A stretch of 64,000 nt of DNA from Flectobacillus sp. BAB-3569 (lineage in GTDB: Bacteria; Bacteroidota; Bacteroidia; Cytophagales; Spirosomataceae): the NCBI RefSeq assembly GCF_002270355.1, contig NZ_NJFZ01000007.1, forward strand, positions 149,242 to 213,241. Reading direction: 5' to 3'. Every line of letters begins with the position of its first letter. Position 1 is the stretch's first letter. Shown here piece after piece: positions 54,795 to 63,628 of the stretch. The notes beneath the pieces are model-generated. The model did not search any database. It saw nothing but the letters and a program-made list of their open reading frames with translations, and was not told the origin of the DNA. Made by a program: the position numbers and the translations under genes.

Positions 54795-56909
54795 ATGGCA
54801 TTAATTACCAAAATCAGAGAAAAATCGGGAATTGCAGCGGCAGCCATTGCCGTGAGTTTAATTCTATTCCTATTAGGAAGCGACATTTTCCAAGGCAAGT
54901 CTCGCTTCTTCGGTGGGAGTAGCGACGAGGTAGGGGAAATCGCTGGAGAGTCTATCAAATTTCAAGATTTTCAGAAAAAAGTAGAAGAGGCATCTCAAGC
55001 CTATTCAGCTCAAACAGGTCGTGGACCAAGCGAGCAAGAGTTAGCGATGATGCGTGAGCAAGTATGGAACCAATACCTTTTGGATTTTGCTTACGGTAAA
55101 GAATATGAAGCGCTTGGACTTTCTGTTTCTCCTGAAGAACTAGTTGATATGGTTCAAGGAAACAACATTCACCCTTCAGTTAGACAACAGTTTACTAACC
55201 CACAAACTGGTCAGTTTGACAAAAACTACGTTATTCAGTTTCTTAAAAACTTGAAGTCTATGCCAGCTGCTCAGCAACAAGCATGGGCTAACTTTGAGAA
55301 ATCATTGAGTCAAGACCGTTTGAGATCAAAGTATGAAAGCTTATTGAGATTATCGACTTACACAACAAACATCGAAGCTCAAAAAGATTACCAAGCTCAA
55401 ACAGCTAAAGCTGATGTTCAGTACTTGTACGTTCCTTTCTACTCTATCGCTGACTCTACAGTAAAAGTGACAGATAGCCAATTGGAAGAATACTTAGCAA
55501 AACACAAAGATTTGTTCAAAGGAGAAAACACTCGTTCTATTCAATATGTAACGTTCCCTGTGATTCCTTCAAAACAAGATACTGCTTCTTTCTACAACGA
55601 TATCAAGCGTTTGGCTAAGGATTTGGCAGTGGCTAAAAATGACTCTGCTTTTGCTATGATGAACTCAGATGTTAAGACTCCATATTTGGTTTCATTAGCA
55701 GAAGTTCCAGCAGCAGTAAAAACACAGTTAGGTTCAATGATTGCAGGTGGTATCTACGGTCCATTCAAAGAAAATAACGTTTACTCTATCTACAAATATG
55801 GTGGTATCCAAAAAGATTCTTTGTTTACAGTACGTGCTAGCCATATTTTGATTCGTCCAGAAAATACAAGCGACTCGTCAAAAGCAGCAGCTCGTAAACG
55901 TGCAGAAGGTATCATGGCGCAAATCAAAGGTGGTGCCAACTTTGAAGCACTTGCTCGTTTGAATGGTATGGATGGTACTGCTCAACAAGGTGGAGACTTA
56001 GGTTTCTTCAAAAACAACGGTTCAATGGTAAAACCATTCGAAAAAGCTGTATTTGGATTTAGCGGTGCTGGTTTGATTCCTGGTTTGATTGAAACTGACT
56101 TTGGTTTCCATATTGTAAAAGTAACTGAGCCAAAATCAAATACTCGTTACAAATTGGCCGCTATCAACCGTACTATCGCTCCTAGTCAAGCTACGATGGA
56201 TGAAGTTTTGCGTAAGGCAGATAACTTTGCGGCAGCAAACACAAGTGCTGAAGCATTTGACGCAGCTGTGAAGAAAGATAAAAACATCTTGATGCTTCGT
56301 GCTGAAAGAATGTTGGAAGGTTCTAGCAATGTAAACAACTTGACTAATGCTCGTGACATTGTTCGTTGGGCATTCAATGATGACACTAAAGTTGGAACAG
56401 TTTCGGATGTATTCCAAAACGACAACCAATATATTGTTGCTATTTTGACAGGTAAAACTTCAAAAGACGAAGTGAAAGTTGCAGACTATCGTGACGAATT
56501 AACAGCACGTGTTAGAGCTGAATTGAAAGCTGAACAAATTATCAACAAATTGGGTGGTATTTCAGGAAGCTTGGAGCAAGTAGCACAAAAATATGGCGCT
56601 GGTGCTTTAGTTGAAACTGCTACTGATATTACATTGGCTCAAGGCGTATTGTCAAGCGCTGGTGCAGATCCAACTGCATTAGGTAAAGCATTCGGTTTGA
56701 AAGTTGGTCAAAAATCAAAGCCATTCAAAGGTGAACAAGGTGTATTTATCGTTCAAGCGGTTAAATCAACTCCTGCACCAGCAATCGCTGACTTGACTAT
56801 GTACAAAAACTCTGCTCGTATGATGGCTACTCAAAGAGCTTCTTTCTATATCAACGAGGCAATCAAAGAAAATGCTAAAGTTGTAGATAACAGAGCAAGA
56901 TTCTATTAG
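54795..56909 (+). CDS. ppiD: PpiD-like periplasmic peptidyl-prolyl isomerase/foldase
   Basis: 704 residues. N-terminal membrane anchor at about 12-32 (GIAAAAIAVSLILFLLGSDIF), a SurA_N-like helical chaperone part (about 40-200: FQDFQKKVEEASQAYS), a parvulin (PPIC) domain at about 350-450 (RASHILIRPENT, GGDLGFFKNNGSMVKPFEKAVF, ETDFGFHIVKVTE) and a second, diverged domain after it. Anchored in the inner membrane, facing the periplasm, it helps fold exported proteins near the Sec channel. It has its own terminator. Length and order match Bacteroidota PpiD proteins. Confidence 0.9.
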   Translation: MALITKIREKSGIAAAAIAVSLILFLLGSDIFQGKSRFFGGSSDEVGEIAGESIKFQDFQKKVEEASQAYSAQTGRGPSEQELAMMREQVWNQYLLDFAYGKEYEALGLSVSPEELVDMVQGNNIHPSVRQQFTNPQTGQFDKNYVIQFLKNLKSMPAAQQQAWANFEKSLSQDRLRSKYESLLRLSTYTTNIEAQKDYQAQTAKADVQYLYVPFYSIADSTVKVTDSQLEEYLAKHKDLFKGENTRSIQYVTFPVIPSKQDTASFYNDIKRLAKDLAVAKNDSAFAMMNSDVKTPYLVSLAEVPAAVKTQLGSMIAGGIYGPFKENNVYSIYKYGGIQKDSLFTVRASHILIRPENTSDSSKAAARKRAEGIMAQIKGGANFEALARLNGMDGTAQQGGDLGFFKNNGSMVKPFEKAVFGFSGAGLIPGLIETDFGFHIVKVTEPKSNTRYKLAAINRTIAPSQATMDEVLRKADNFAAANTSAEAFDAAVKKDKNILMLRAERMLEGSSNVNNLTNARDIVRWAFNDDTKVGTVSDVFQNDNQYIVAILTGKTSKDEVKVADYRDELTARVRAELKAEQIINKLGGISGSLEQVAQKYGAGALVETATDITLAQGVLSSAGADPTALGKAFGLKVGQKSKPFKGEQGVFIVQAVKSTPAPAIADLTMYKNSARMMATQRASFYINEAIKENAKVVDNRARFY

Positions 56910-56934
56910 GATTTTTTCTTTTGAAAATACATTG

Positions 56935-56960
56935 AAAAGCACCTCAAACGAGGTGCTTTT
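56935..56960 (+). terminator. terminator of the PpiD-like gene
   Basis: AAAAGCACCTC-aaac-GAGGTGCTTTT, perfect 11 bp stem, 26 bp after the stop, followed by a T-rich tail. Confidence 0.88.
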
Positions 56961-56973
56961 CTTGTTTTATTAG

Positions 56974-56981
56974 TAGCTTTG
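56974..56981 (+). promoter_or_regulatory. -7 promoter word TAGCTTTG for gldG
   Basis: TAGCTTTG fits TAnnTTTG exactly. Transcription would start near 56990, leaving about 25 nt before the ATG at 57015 and excluding the upstream TTG start. No clear -33 element. Confidence 0.35.
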
Positions 56982-57014
56982 CAAGAAAATCGCCTTGGCA
57001 TCGTTAAGGAAAAT

Positions 57015-58676
57015 ATGAAAAACAAAATCATTCAATTTGCACTCGCATTAGGCTTCATTATCGGCCTCAACATACTAGCTAACTATTATTTCTTTCGACT
57101 CGACCTTACAGAGGAAGGACGATATACCATTGCACCTGCCACAAGAAATTTACTCGAAAATCTTGATGGAGATATTAATATCAAAGTATATCTCACTGGC
57201 AATGATATTCCTGCGGGATTTAAGCGTTTGGAAAGTGCTGTAAAAGAAACCCTAGATGAATTTAAAATTTATGGAGGGACACATATAAACTATCGCTTTG
57301 TTGACCTAAATGCTGAAATAAAGGACACCAAATTGCGTAACCAGAAAATTCTGGAACTTGCCCAGAAAGGGATTCCTCCAACCAACGTTGTCAATTCTGA
57401 AGATGGAAAACGTACTCAAACATTACTTTTGCCAGGTGCTATTATTACTTATCAAGACAAAGAAATAGCAACACTTTTGTTGAAGGGGAACAAAATGTCC
57501 TCTCCTCAGGAGATTCTCAATCAGTCTTATGAAGGTGTTGAATATCAATTAGCTTCTGCTATCAAGGCTTTGACTTTACAGGAAAAGAAAAAAATTGGTT
57601 TCTTTACCAACTACACATCTTTGCCTGCGGTCAACCAATTGAGCATGATTGGAGCATTAAAGAAGTTTTACGACCTCTACCCTGTCGACCTACGTAATTC
57701 TCCAACCTTGGATGGACTTGATGCAATCTGCGTCTTGAAACCAGACCAAGCTTTTAACGAAGAAGATAAATACAAGATTGACCAATTTATCATGAATGGA
57801 GGAAAGGCTGTTTTCTTTGTAGATGCAGTAAAAGTAGATTCTGCAGCGCGAGAAGGTAACTTATCCACCATTAATAATCTCAACCTCGACGATTTACTTT
57901 TCAAGTATGGGATTCGTCTCAATCACAATCTGATCAAAGATGCTCAGATGTGTGCAGCTATCCCGATGGACATTGGTAATTTTGGAGATAAATCTAATAT
58001 TCAGTTGGTGCCTTGGCAATACTTTCCATTGATTAATACTTTTGGAAAATCGCCTATTGTTAAAAATCTTGATGCCGTTTATACCAAGTATGTTGGTAGC
58101 CTAGATACAGTTCGTGCAGATGGTATCAACAAGACACCTCTACTTATGACTTCACAGTACACTCAGTTATTGAGTGCACCAGCAATTTTAACTTATAATT
58201 TTGCTAGTAAAGATTTAGACGCGACTCAGTACAAAGGAGGCGTTCAGACCGTTGGAATGCTATTGGAAGGCAAATTTGAGTCACTGTACAAAAATCGTAT
58301 TTTACCAAGTGACCCACGTGCTGCTACTTTTAAAGCTAATAGTGCTGCCACCAAAATTGTTGTATGCTCTGATGGAGATATTCCTGTAAATGATTTTGAC
58401 CAAAAGAACAACGCTCCATTGCCTTTGGGCTTCGATCGTTTTTCTGGAAATACCTTTGCCAATAGAGACTTTGTATTGAATACCTTCGACTATTTGTTGG
58501 ACGATAACGGCGTTATTTCGGCTCGAAATAAGGTAATTACACTTCGTCCGCTCGACAAGTCAGCTCTTCAAAATGAACGCCAGTATTGGCAAGTCATTAA
58601 CTTGGTTGTTCCAATGATAATCTTGGTTTTGATAGGACTTCTCCGTAACTATACCCGTAAGAGAAAATTCGCCTAA
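57015..58676 (+). CDS. gldG: gliding motility ABC transporter auxiliary protein GldG
   Basis: 553 residues from the ATG at 57015. N-terminal membrane helix (IIQFALALGFIIGLNILANYYFF) followed by RLDLTEEGRYTIAPATRNLLENL, the hallmark of GldG and other ABC-type auxiliary proteins; a large periplasmic domain; a C-terminal helix at about 530-545 (VINLVVPMIILVLIGLL). GldG works with GldA and GldF in Flavobacterium gliding. In flavobacteria gldF stands directly before gldG and dnaN after it; here dnaN follows, but a foldase gene stands where gldF would be. Identification rests on the N-terminal pattern, length and dnaN neighbour. Confidence 0.85.
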   Translation: MKNKIIQFALALGFIIGLNILANYYFFRLDLTEEGRYTIAPATRNLLENLDGDINIKVYLTGNDIPAGFKRLESAVKETLDEFKIYGGTHINYRFVDLNAEIKDTKLRNQKILELAQKGIPPTNVVNSEDGKRTQTLLLPGAIITYQDKEIATLLLKGNKMSSPQEILNQSYEGVEYQLASAIKALTLQEKKKIGFFTNYTSLPAVNQLSMIGALKKFYDLYPVDLRNSPTLDGLDAICVLKPDQAFNEEDKYKIDQFIMNGGKAVFFVDAVKVDSAAREGNLSTINNLNLDDLLFKYGIRLNHNLIKDAQMCAAIPMDIGNFGDKSNIQLVPWQYFPLINTFGKSPIVKNLDAVYTKYVGSLDTVRADGINKTPLLMTSQYTQLLSAPAILTYNFASKDLDATQYKGGVQTVGMLLEGKFESLYKNRILPSDPRAATFKANSAATKIVVCSDGDIPVNDFDQKNNAPLPLGFDRFSGNTFANRDFVLNTFDYLLDDNGVISARNKVITLRPLDKSALQNERQYWQVINLVVPMIILVLIGLLRNYTRKRKFA

Positions 58677-58702
58677 TCCAAGTTTATTTCAAGGCTTATT
58701 CG

Positions 58703-58710
58703 TACTTTTG
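58703..58710 (+). promoter_or_regulatory. -7 promoter word TACTTTTG for dnaN
   Basis: TACTTTTG fits TAnnTTTG exactly, with TTTA 16 bp upstream as a poor -33. About 90 bp before the dnaN ATG. Confidence 0.4.
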
Positions 58711-58801
58711 TAGCATAACTAAACATGTCTTTTGACCTTGTAAATACACATTCTTTTGAATGTTTTTTACCTAAAGACTCCAAATAAATCAATCAGCACT
58801 A

Positions 58802-59926
58802 ATGAAATTCGTCGTATCTTCATCAGTTCTATTAAAGCAACTCTCTACGGTAAATGGCGTTATTACAAACAACCCAATTGTACCAATTTTAGAGAACTTT
58901 TTATTCCAACTCGAACACAGTCAGCTAACTGTAACAGCTTCAGATTTGCAAACAGTGATGATTACTACGCTAGAAGTAGAATCTCAAGATACTGGTGCAA
59001 TTGCTGTTCCTGCACGCTTGTTACTCGATACCTTGAGAGGCTTACCAGACCAGCCTATCACTTTCAAAGTAGATACTGAGACTTTTGGAACTGAAATTAT
59101 TACCGAAAATGGTCGTTACAAACTTTCAGGCGAAAACCCTATTGACTTCCCTAAGGTTCCGCAAGTAAGCAAAAGCTTATCTGTAGAAATTGGAGCTGAT
59201 ACATTGGGTTCGGCTATTGCAAACACCATTTTTGCCGTTTCTAGCGATGATTTACGTCCAGCTATGACAGGGGTATATGTGCAATTGAACTCACAATACA
59301 CCAATTTCGTAGCAACAGACGGTCACCGTTTGATTCGTTATCGTCGTAGCGATATTCAGTCTGAGCAAGAATCAAGCATGATTATTCCTCGCAAGGCTTT
59401 GAACTTGTTAAAATCATCATTGCCTTCTGATGATACTGTTGTAACAGCTGATTTTAGCTCGTCGAATGCATTTTTTAGTTTCAATAATATCAAAATGATT
59501 TGTCGTTTGATCGACGAACGTTTTCCTGATTATGAAAATGCGATTCCTCAAAACAATCCAAATGTATTGACCATCAATCGTCAGGAGTTGTTGGGTTCAT
59601 TGAAACGTATTTCGATTTACTCAAACAAAACTACGCATCAAATTCGTTTGAAATTAGGGCATAATGACTTAGTAATTTCTGCTGAAGACTTAGACTATTC
59701 GAACGAAGCCAACGAAAAATTGATGTGCGATTACGAAGGCGAACCAATGGAAATCGGTTTCAATGCAAAATTCTTAATCGAAATGTTGAACAACTTGAGT
59801 TCAAACATGATTTCAATTGAAATGTCAGCTCCTAATCGTGCAGGTCTTATCATTCCTGCAGAAACGAAGGAAAATGAAAATATTTTGATGCTAGTTATGC
59901 CAGTAATGTTGAATAGCTACGCTTAG
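58802..59926 (+). CDS. dnaN: DNA polymerase III beta subunit (sliding clamp)
   Basis: 374 residues with the three clamp domains in order. Start MKFVVSSSVLLKQLSTVNGVI, then SGENPIDFPKVP, FVATDGHRLIRYRR at about 175-188, and the end ILMLVMPVMLN, the usual C-terminal M-P-M/V-x-L pattern of the clamp. It holds the polymerase on DNA. The gene is away from dnaA here, as is common in Bacteroidota, and stands alone behind gldG. It ends at a repeat-bearing gap with a terminator of the repeated family. Confidence 0.97.
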   Translation: MKFVVSSSVLLKQLSTVNGVITNNPIVPILENFLFQLEHSQLTVTASDLQTVMITTLEVESQDTGAIAVPARLLLDTLRGLPDQPITFKVDTETFGTEIITENGRYKLSGENPIDFPKVPQVSKSLSVEIGADTLGSAIANTIFAVSSDDLRPAMTGVYVQLNSQYTNFVATDGHRLIRYRRSDIQSEQESSMIIPRKALNLLKSSLPSDDTVVTADFSSSNAFFSFNNIKMICRLIDERFPDYENAIPQNNPNVLTINRQELLGSLKRISIYSNKTTHQIRLKLGHNDLVISAEDLDYSNEANEKLMCDYEGEPMEIGFNAKFLIEMLNNLSSNMISIEMSAPNRAGLIIPAETKENENILMLVMPVMLNSYA

Positions 59927-59932
59927 TTATTT

Positions 59933-59963
59933 AGTGAATTGTGATTGAGCGAATGAGTGATCG
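59933..59963. repeat. 31 bp dispersed repeat, copy 2
   Basis: Begins 7 bp after the dnaN stop. Identical in 28 of 31 positions to the complement of 60138-60168, and in 26 of 31 to 35808-35838. With the copy at 60138 it forms an inverted repeat around the dnaN terminator. GCATAGTAGCAT follows at 59996-60007. Confidence 0.65.
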
Positions 59964-60043
59964 TTTTTGATTGAATCTCACTTACTTTATCTATTGCATA
60001 GTAGCATTATTCAATAATAAAGGACATATATTGATTGTCACTT

Positions 60044-60082
60044 AAAGGCGTTCGAAAACTAGTTTCGAACGCCTTTTTTGAT
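60044..60082. terminator. terminator hairpin of dnaN, repeated family copy 3
   Basis: AAAGGCGTTCGAAAACT pairs with AGTTTCGAACGCCTTT (one bulged A), followed by TTTTGATACTATA. Read from the right it starts tagtatcaaaaaaggcgttc, the same plan as gtagcatcaaaaaagcggtc at 35908 and 3075. Confidence 0.85.
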
Positions 60083-60137
60083 ACTATACTTTAGACGCAA
60101 AGCATTGCGTCTCTACTAGTAAAATTCATATTAAAAA

Positions 60138-60168
60138 CAATCACTCATTCTCTCAATCACCATTCACT
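60138..60168. repeat. 31 bp dispersed repeat, copy 3 (inverted)
   Basis: Inverted partner of 59933-59963, ending 12 bp before the stop of the molybdenum hydroxylase gene. The pair could fold the whole 235 bp intergenic transcript into one structure. Confidence 0.65.
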
Positions 60169-60179
60169 CAATATTACAC

Positions 60180-62339
60180 CTAAGTAAACTGATATTGCTT
60201 AAAGGGCATCTTAGTCATTCGAGTTCCAGTAAGAGTCGCTACGGCATTGGCAATAGCAGGGGCTATTGGTCCCATAGGAGGCTCTCCTACTCCTCGTGGT
60301 GCATCACCAGTAGACAAAATTGACACTTCAATGTCAGGAATATCTCGTATTTGAGCCATCTGATATTGTAAATATTGATTCGGTGTTACTTTACCATCTT
60401 CAATATTTAGTTCCTCAAACATACTAGCACTAAGCCCCATCGAAATGGCTCCCTCACATTGGGCTTTTACCCCATCTGGATTGATGACCAAGCCCGGGTC
60501 TATGACACAATAGACTTTGAGGACTTTAATAGCTCCATTTTCAAGTTTTACTTCTGCCACTTGAGCTACTGGTGTATTTACATCTGTTGCACAAGCCACA
60601 CCCATTGCGTGACCTTCAGGAAGTACTTTTTGACCAAAGCCACTGATTTTCTGTACTTCTTTTAAAACACCAATAAGTCGCTGACCACGTTCATCTGGTT
60701 TGATATGTGCAATTCTAAAACTAATAGGATCTTGCTTTGCCTTTTTAGCTAGTTCATCCACAAATGATTCAATCGCAAAAGAATTGGCCATTAGTCCCAA
60801 GCCACGCCACCAGCTTGTAAAAAAAGGCAACTGACAACGCCAATATTTGACACTTGAATTAGCAATATTCTCATAATGAAATAAGCCTCCTCGCCACGCA
60901 CCAAAATCAGCTCCTAAAACCGTTGGTGCAAAACTTGGCACTAAGCTCGAACCAAAGGCAACATCTCCACTAGCAATTTGATGCTCTATGGCTTCTATTT
61001 TGCCATTATTAAGCTTAGCACTCAATTTATGATGCGTTGGTGGACGCAAATATCCATTCTGAAACTCTTGCTCTCGTTCGAACAATACATGAACAGGCAA
61101 CCCTATTTCTTGTGATAAAACTACCGCTTCATAAGCATGTGGGGTGTAAAGCCTACGACCAAATCCTCCTCCCATAAAGGTTGGCTGAATGTCAATATCT
61201 TCTGCTCGAATACCCGTAGCCTCTGCAATTTCATTTCTAGTATTTTTGACAGACTGTGTGCTCATTTTGACCACTACTTTTCCATCTTTATAATATGCTG
61301 CCACGCCATTAGGTTCCATCTGGGCATGCGCTCCCAAAGGCGTATGGAATTCTAATTTTATATTTCCTTCATTGTCTTCAAGACCCGTCACATCTCCATT
61401 TTCCTGTACAACAGTAAGATCGCCTTTACCAATTTGTACCGTATCATTTACCTCTTTTTGTTGAAGCAAGGGCGTAGGACTAGTCCAAGCAATTTGGAGT
61501 TTCTCTTTTGCCATTAATGCCTCGTATCGACTTTTTGCCAATACAGCCACAAACTCAGGTTGCTCAACCACTCTGATTACTCCTAATGATTTTGAGGCTT
61601 CCTGAGCATTTACGACACCTCTAACAGCACCAAAATAGGGAGAACGTACCACAGCAGCATATACCATACCGGGAAAAGTAGCATCTATCCCAAAAATAGG
61701 TTCCGCTTTTACCTTTGCTACCAAATCTACTCTTGGCAATGCCTTCCCGATTACTTGGTACTTTTCAGGCTTTTTCAGTGTAGGCTCTGTATCTGGCAAT
61801 GACCATTCTGAAGTTTGCGCAACGATCTGCGCATAAGACAGCTTTTTGCCTTGACCTATTACGTAGCCATTCTGAGCACTAAGGTTCGAGAGCGATATTC
61901 CCAATAAAGTAACTGCACGCTCGCGCAGCATTTCGCGCATCGAAGCAGCAAGCATCGACAATTGTGAAAAAGTACTCGAAATAGAGTCGCTCCCGCCAGT
62001 CGTATTGGGGTCTATAGGTCCATGTGAAGTTGCACTATGAACCACCTTGATTTGATTTATAGAAACTTCCAACTCCTCAGCTACAATCTGTGCCAAGGCC
62101 GAAAACACTCCTTGTCCCATCTCGATTTTAGGAGAATGAAACAAAATGGTATTATCTTTTTGTACCTCAAACCAATATTGAGGCTCGGTGTCGGTACTAA
62201 ATTGCACTAAAGTGCCCTTATCTGCCTGTTCTACAAAGAAACCTCGAATAGCTTTTTTACCTATCCAACCCAAACCTAAGGCAAGTCCTAGACCTGCTCC
62301 TGTTTTTATCAAAAAATTTCTTCTCGTTGCTTTCCACAT
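60180..62339 (-). CDS. molybdenum hydroxylase large subunit (xanthine dehydrogenase family, IorB-like)
   Basis: 719 residues. The start MWKATRRNFLIKTGAGLGLA is a twin-arginine signal, so the folded cofactor-bearing protein is exported. The molybdopterin-binding domains carry EMGQGVFSALAQIVAEEL, TGGSDSISSTF, GGGFGRR near residue 390 and the C-terminal GVGEPPMGPIAPAIANAVA with the conserved Glu that acts as base in this family. Substrate unknown: aldehydes or N-heterocycles such as isoquinoline. It follows the 2Fe-2S subunit by 6 bp. No cytochrome c subunit and no XdhC-type maturation gene in the window. Confidence 0.9.
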   Translation of the reverse strand: MWKATRRNFLIKTGAGLGLALGLGWIGKKAIRGFFVEQADKGTLVQFSTDTEPQYWFEVQKDNTILFHSPKIEMGQGVFSALAQIVAEELEVSINQIKVVHSATSHGPIDPNTTGGSDSISSTFSQLSMLAASMREMLRERAVTLLGISLSNLSAQNGYVIGQGKKLSYAQIVAQTSEWSLPDTEPTLKKPEKYQVIGKALPRVDLVAKVKAEPIFGIDATFPGMVYAAVVRSPYFGAVRGVVNAQEASKSLGVIRVVEQPEFVAVLAKSRYEALMAKEKLQIAWTSPTPLLQQKEVNDTVQIGKGDLTVVQENGDVTGLEDNEGNIKLEFHTPLGAHAQMEPNGVAAYYKDGKVVVKMSTQSVKNTRNEIAEATGIRAEDIDIQPTFMGGGFGRRLYTPHAYEAVVLSQEIGLPVHVLFEREQEFQNGYLRPPTHHKLSAKLNNGKIEAIEHQIASGDVAFGSSLVPSFAPTVLGADFGAWRGGLFHYENIANSSVKYWRCQLPFFTSWWRGLGLMANSFAIESFVDELAKKAKQDPISFRIAHIKPDERGQRLIGVLKEVQKISGFGQKVLPEGHAMGVACATDVNTPVAQVAEVKLENGAIKVLKVYCVIDPGLVINPDGVKAQCEGAISMGLSASMFEELNIEDGKVTPNQYLQYQMAQIRDIPDIEVSILSTGDAPRGVGEPPMGPIAPAIANAVATLTGTRMTKMPFKQYQFT

Positions 62340-62345
62340 GGTCTC

Positions 62346-62807
62346 TTAGCTTTTTTGATTTAATTGAGCAGCTTTATGAATAGCCTTTCGCATACGATAA
62401 TATGTACCACAACGACAAATATTAGTGATATTATCGTCGATATCGGTATCTGTTGGATTTGGAATTCTTTGAAGCAACTCTGCCGTAGCCATCATAAATC
62501 CTGGTTGACAATAGCCGCATTGGGGCACACCTTCTTCTATCCATGCTTGCTGTACAGCATGTAATTGCCCTTTACCAAGTCCTTCGATAGTTGTTATTTG
62601 TTTATTTTGAACTTGAGAAACAGGTACTGAGCACGAGCGAATAGCATTGCCATCGAGATGGACTGTGCAGGCGCCACACAAGCCTTTTCCACACCCAAAC
62701 TTAGTTCCCTTTTGTTGAAGAGTATCTCGCAGTACCCAAAGCAATGGCATATCCTCTGGAACATCCACACTTTGGGTTTTACCATTTAAGTCAAATTTCA
62801 GAAGCAT
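62346..62807 (-). CDS. 2Fe-2S subunit of the molybdenum hydroxylase (IorA/CoxS-like)
   Basis: 153 residues from the ATG at 62807 (the longer frame from 62861 has no family resemblance in its first 18 residues). Two iron-sulfur centres: plant-type CGKGLCGACTVHLDG with a later C (about 39-60) and the C-terminal CGYCQPGFMMATAELL with ICRCGTYYRMRKAI. It passes electrons from the molybdenum subunit encoded 6 bp downstream. It has no signal of its own and would be carried out with the twin-arginine subunit. Stop and next start are in one operon. Confidence 0.93.
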   Translation of the reverse strand: MLLKFDLNGKTQSVDVPEDMPLLWVLRDTLQQKGTKFGCGKGLCGACTVHLDGNAIRSCSVPVSQVQNKQITTIEGLGKGQLHAVQQAWIEEGVPQCGYCQPGFMMATAELLQRIPNPTDTDIDDNITNICRCGTYYRMRKAIHKAAQLNQKS

Positions 62808-62861
62808 CGTAAGATTGTTGATTGTTAAAAAAAGAACAGCAAGTGACGAACAATTATGCAC

Positions 62862-63080
62862 ATTTTAGCCTAATTAATCAGTCAATAACACATCTACAAG
62901 TTAAACAATTTCGGTGCTCAGAAGTTTGACAAGCCCATGTTTTGTACAAATTTTTGCCAAGAATATTCAAATAAGGTTCGTTTGTAGCTTTTTTTAGGTA
63001 CTTGAGATAAAATTCTTGCATCAGAAACTAAAAAGGTCGATTTTCACGTTAGATTAACAAACGCTTTAAATTTCATTACG
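62862..63080. other. divergent intergenic region
   Basis: AT-rich 220 bp between the divergently read 2Fe-2S subunit and thioredoxin genes; promoters for both must lie here, but I find no exact TAnnTTTG pair. Confidence 0.3.
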
Positions 63081-63530
63081 ATGCTCAAATCAAGATTTTT
63101 CGCGATTGTACTTACTTTATTTACAATCCACTCTTTTGCCGAAAATAACCCTACTTCTAAATCAAAGTCTGAAGGTACTACTGGTATTCAATTTTTCAGC
63201 GGTACTTTTAAGCAAGCTTTAGCTAAAGCGAAACAAGAAAAGAAATTAGTACTTGTTGACTGTTACACTACTTGGTGCGGTCCTTGTAAATATTTGAAGA
63301 CTAAAGTTTTTACAGACAAAGCACTTGGTGATTTTATGAATAGCAAATTCATCAGTGTAGCAGTTGATTATGAAAGTGCAGAGGGCGAAGCTGTAGCGCA
63401 AATGTATCCAGTAGAAGGCTACCCAACTTTATTCTTTATGGATAGCAATGGAAAAGTAAAGAAAACATTACTTGGCGTGCCACAAGGAGGAGCAAAAGAA
63501 ATCCTTCAAACAGCTCAAAAAGTAAAATAA
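63081..63530 (+). CDS. exported thioredoxin-like protein
   Basis: 149 residues with signal peptide MLKSRFFAIVLTLFTIHSFA. Thioredoxin fold with the redox pair C66-G-P-C69 in DCYTTWCGPCKYLKTK and the cis-proline region VEGYPTLFFMD. The DsbD-gamma/thioredoxin-like type (FKQALAKAKQEKKLVLVD) reduces or isomerises disulfides in the periplasm. Single gene with its own terminator. The reducing partner is not in the window. Confidence 0.9.
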   Translation: MLKSRFFAIVLTLFTIHSFAENNPTSKSKSEGTTGIQFFSGTFKQALAKAKQEKKLVLVDCYTTWCGPCKYLKTKVFTDKALGDFMNSKFISVAVDYESAEGEAVAQMYPVEGYPTLFFMDSNGKVKKTLLGVPQGGAKEILQTAQKVK

Positions 63531-63550
63531 TATTATCCAATAACAATTGT

Positions 63551-63590
63551 CAAAAGTCAGCCTTCCCAAAAGAGCTGGCTTTTGTTTTTT
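63551..63590 (+). terminator. terminator of the thioredoxin-like gene
   Basis: CAAAAGTCAGC pairs with GCTGGCTTTTG (one wobble), followed by TTTTTT, 20 bp after the stop. Confidence 0.85.
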
Positions 63591-63628
63591 TAGGAACCAT
63601 CTTTAAGTATTTATACAACAAACATGAG

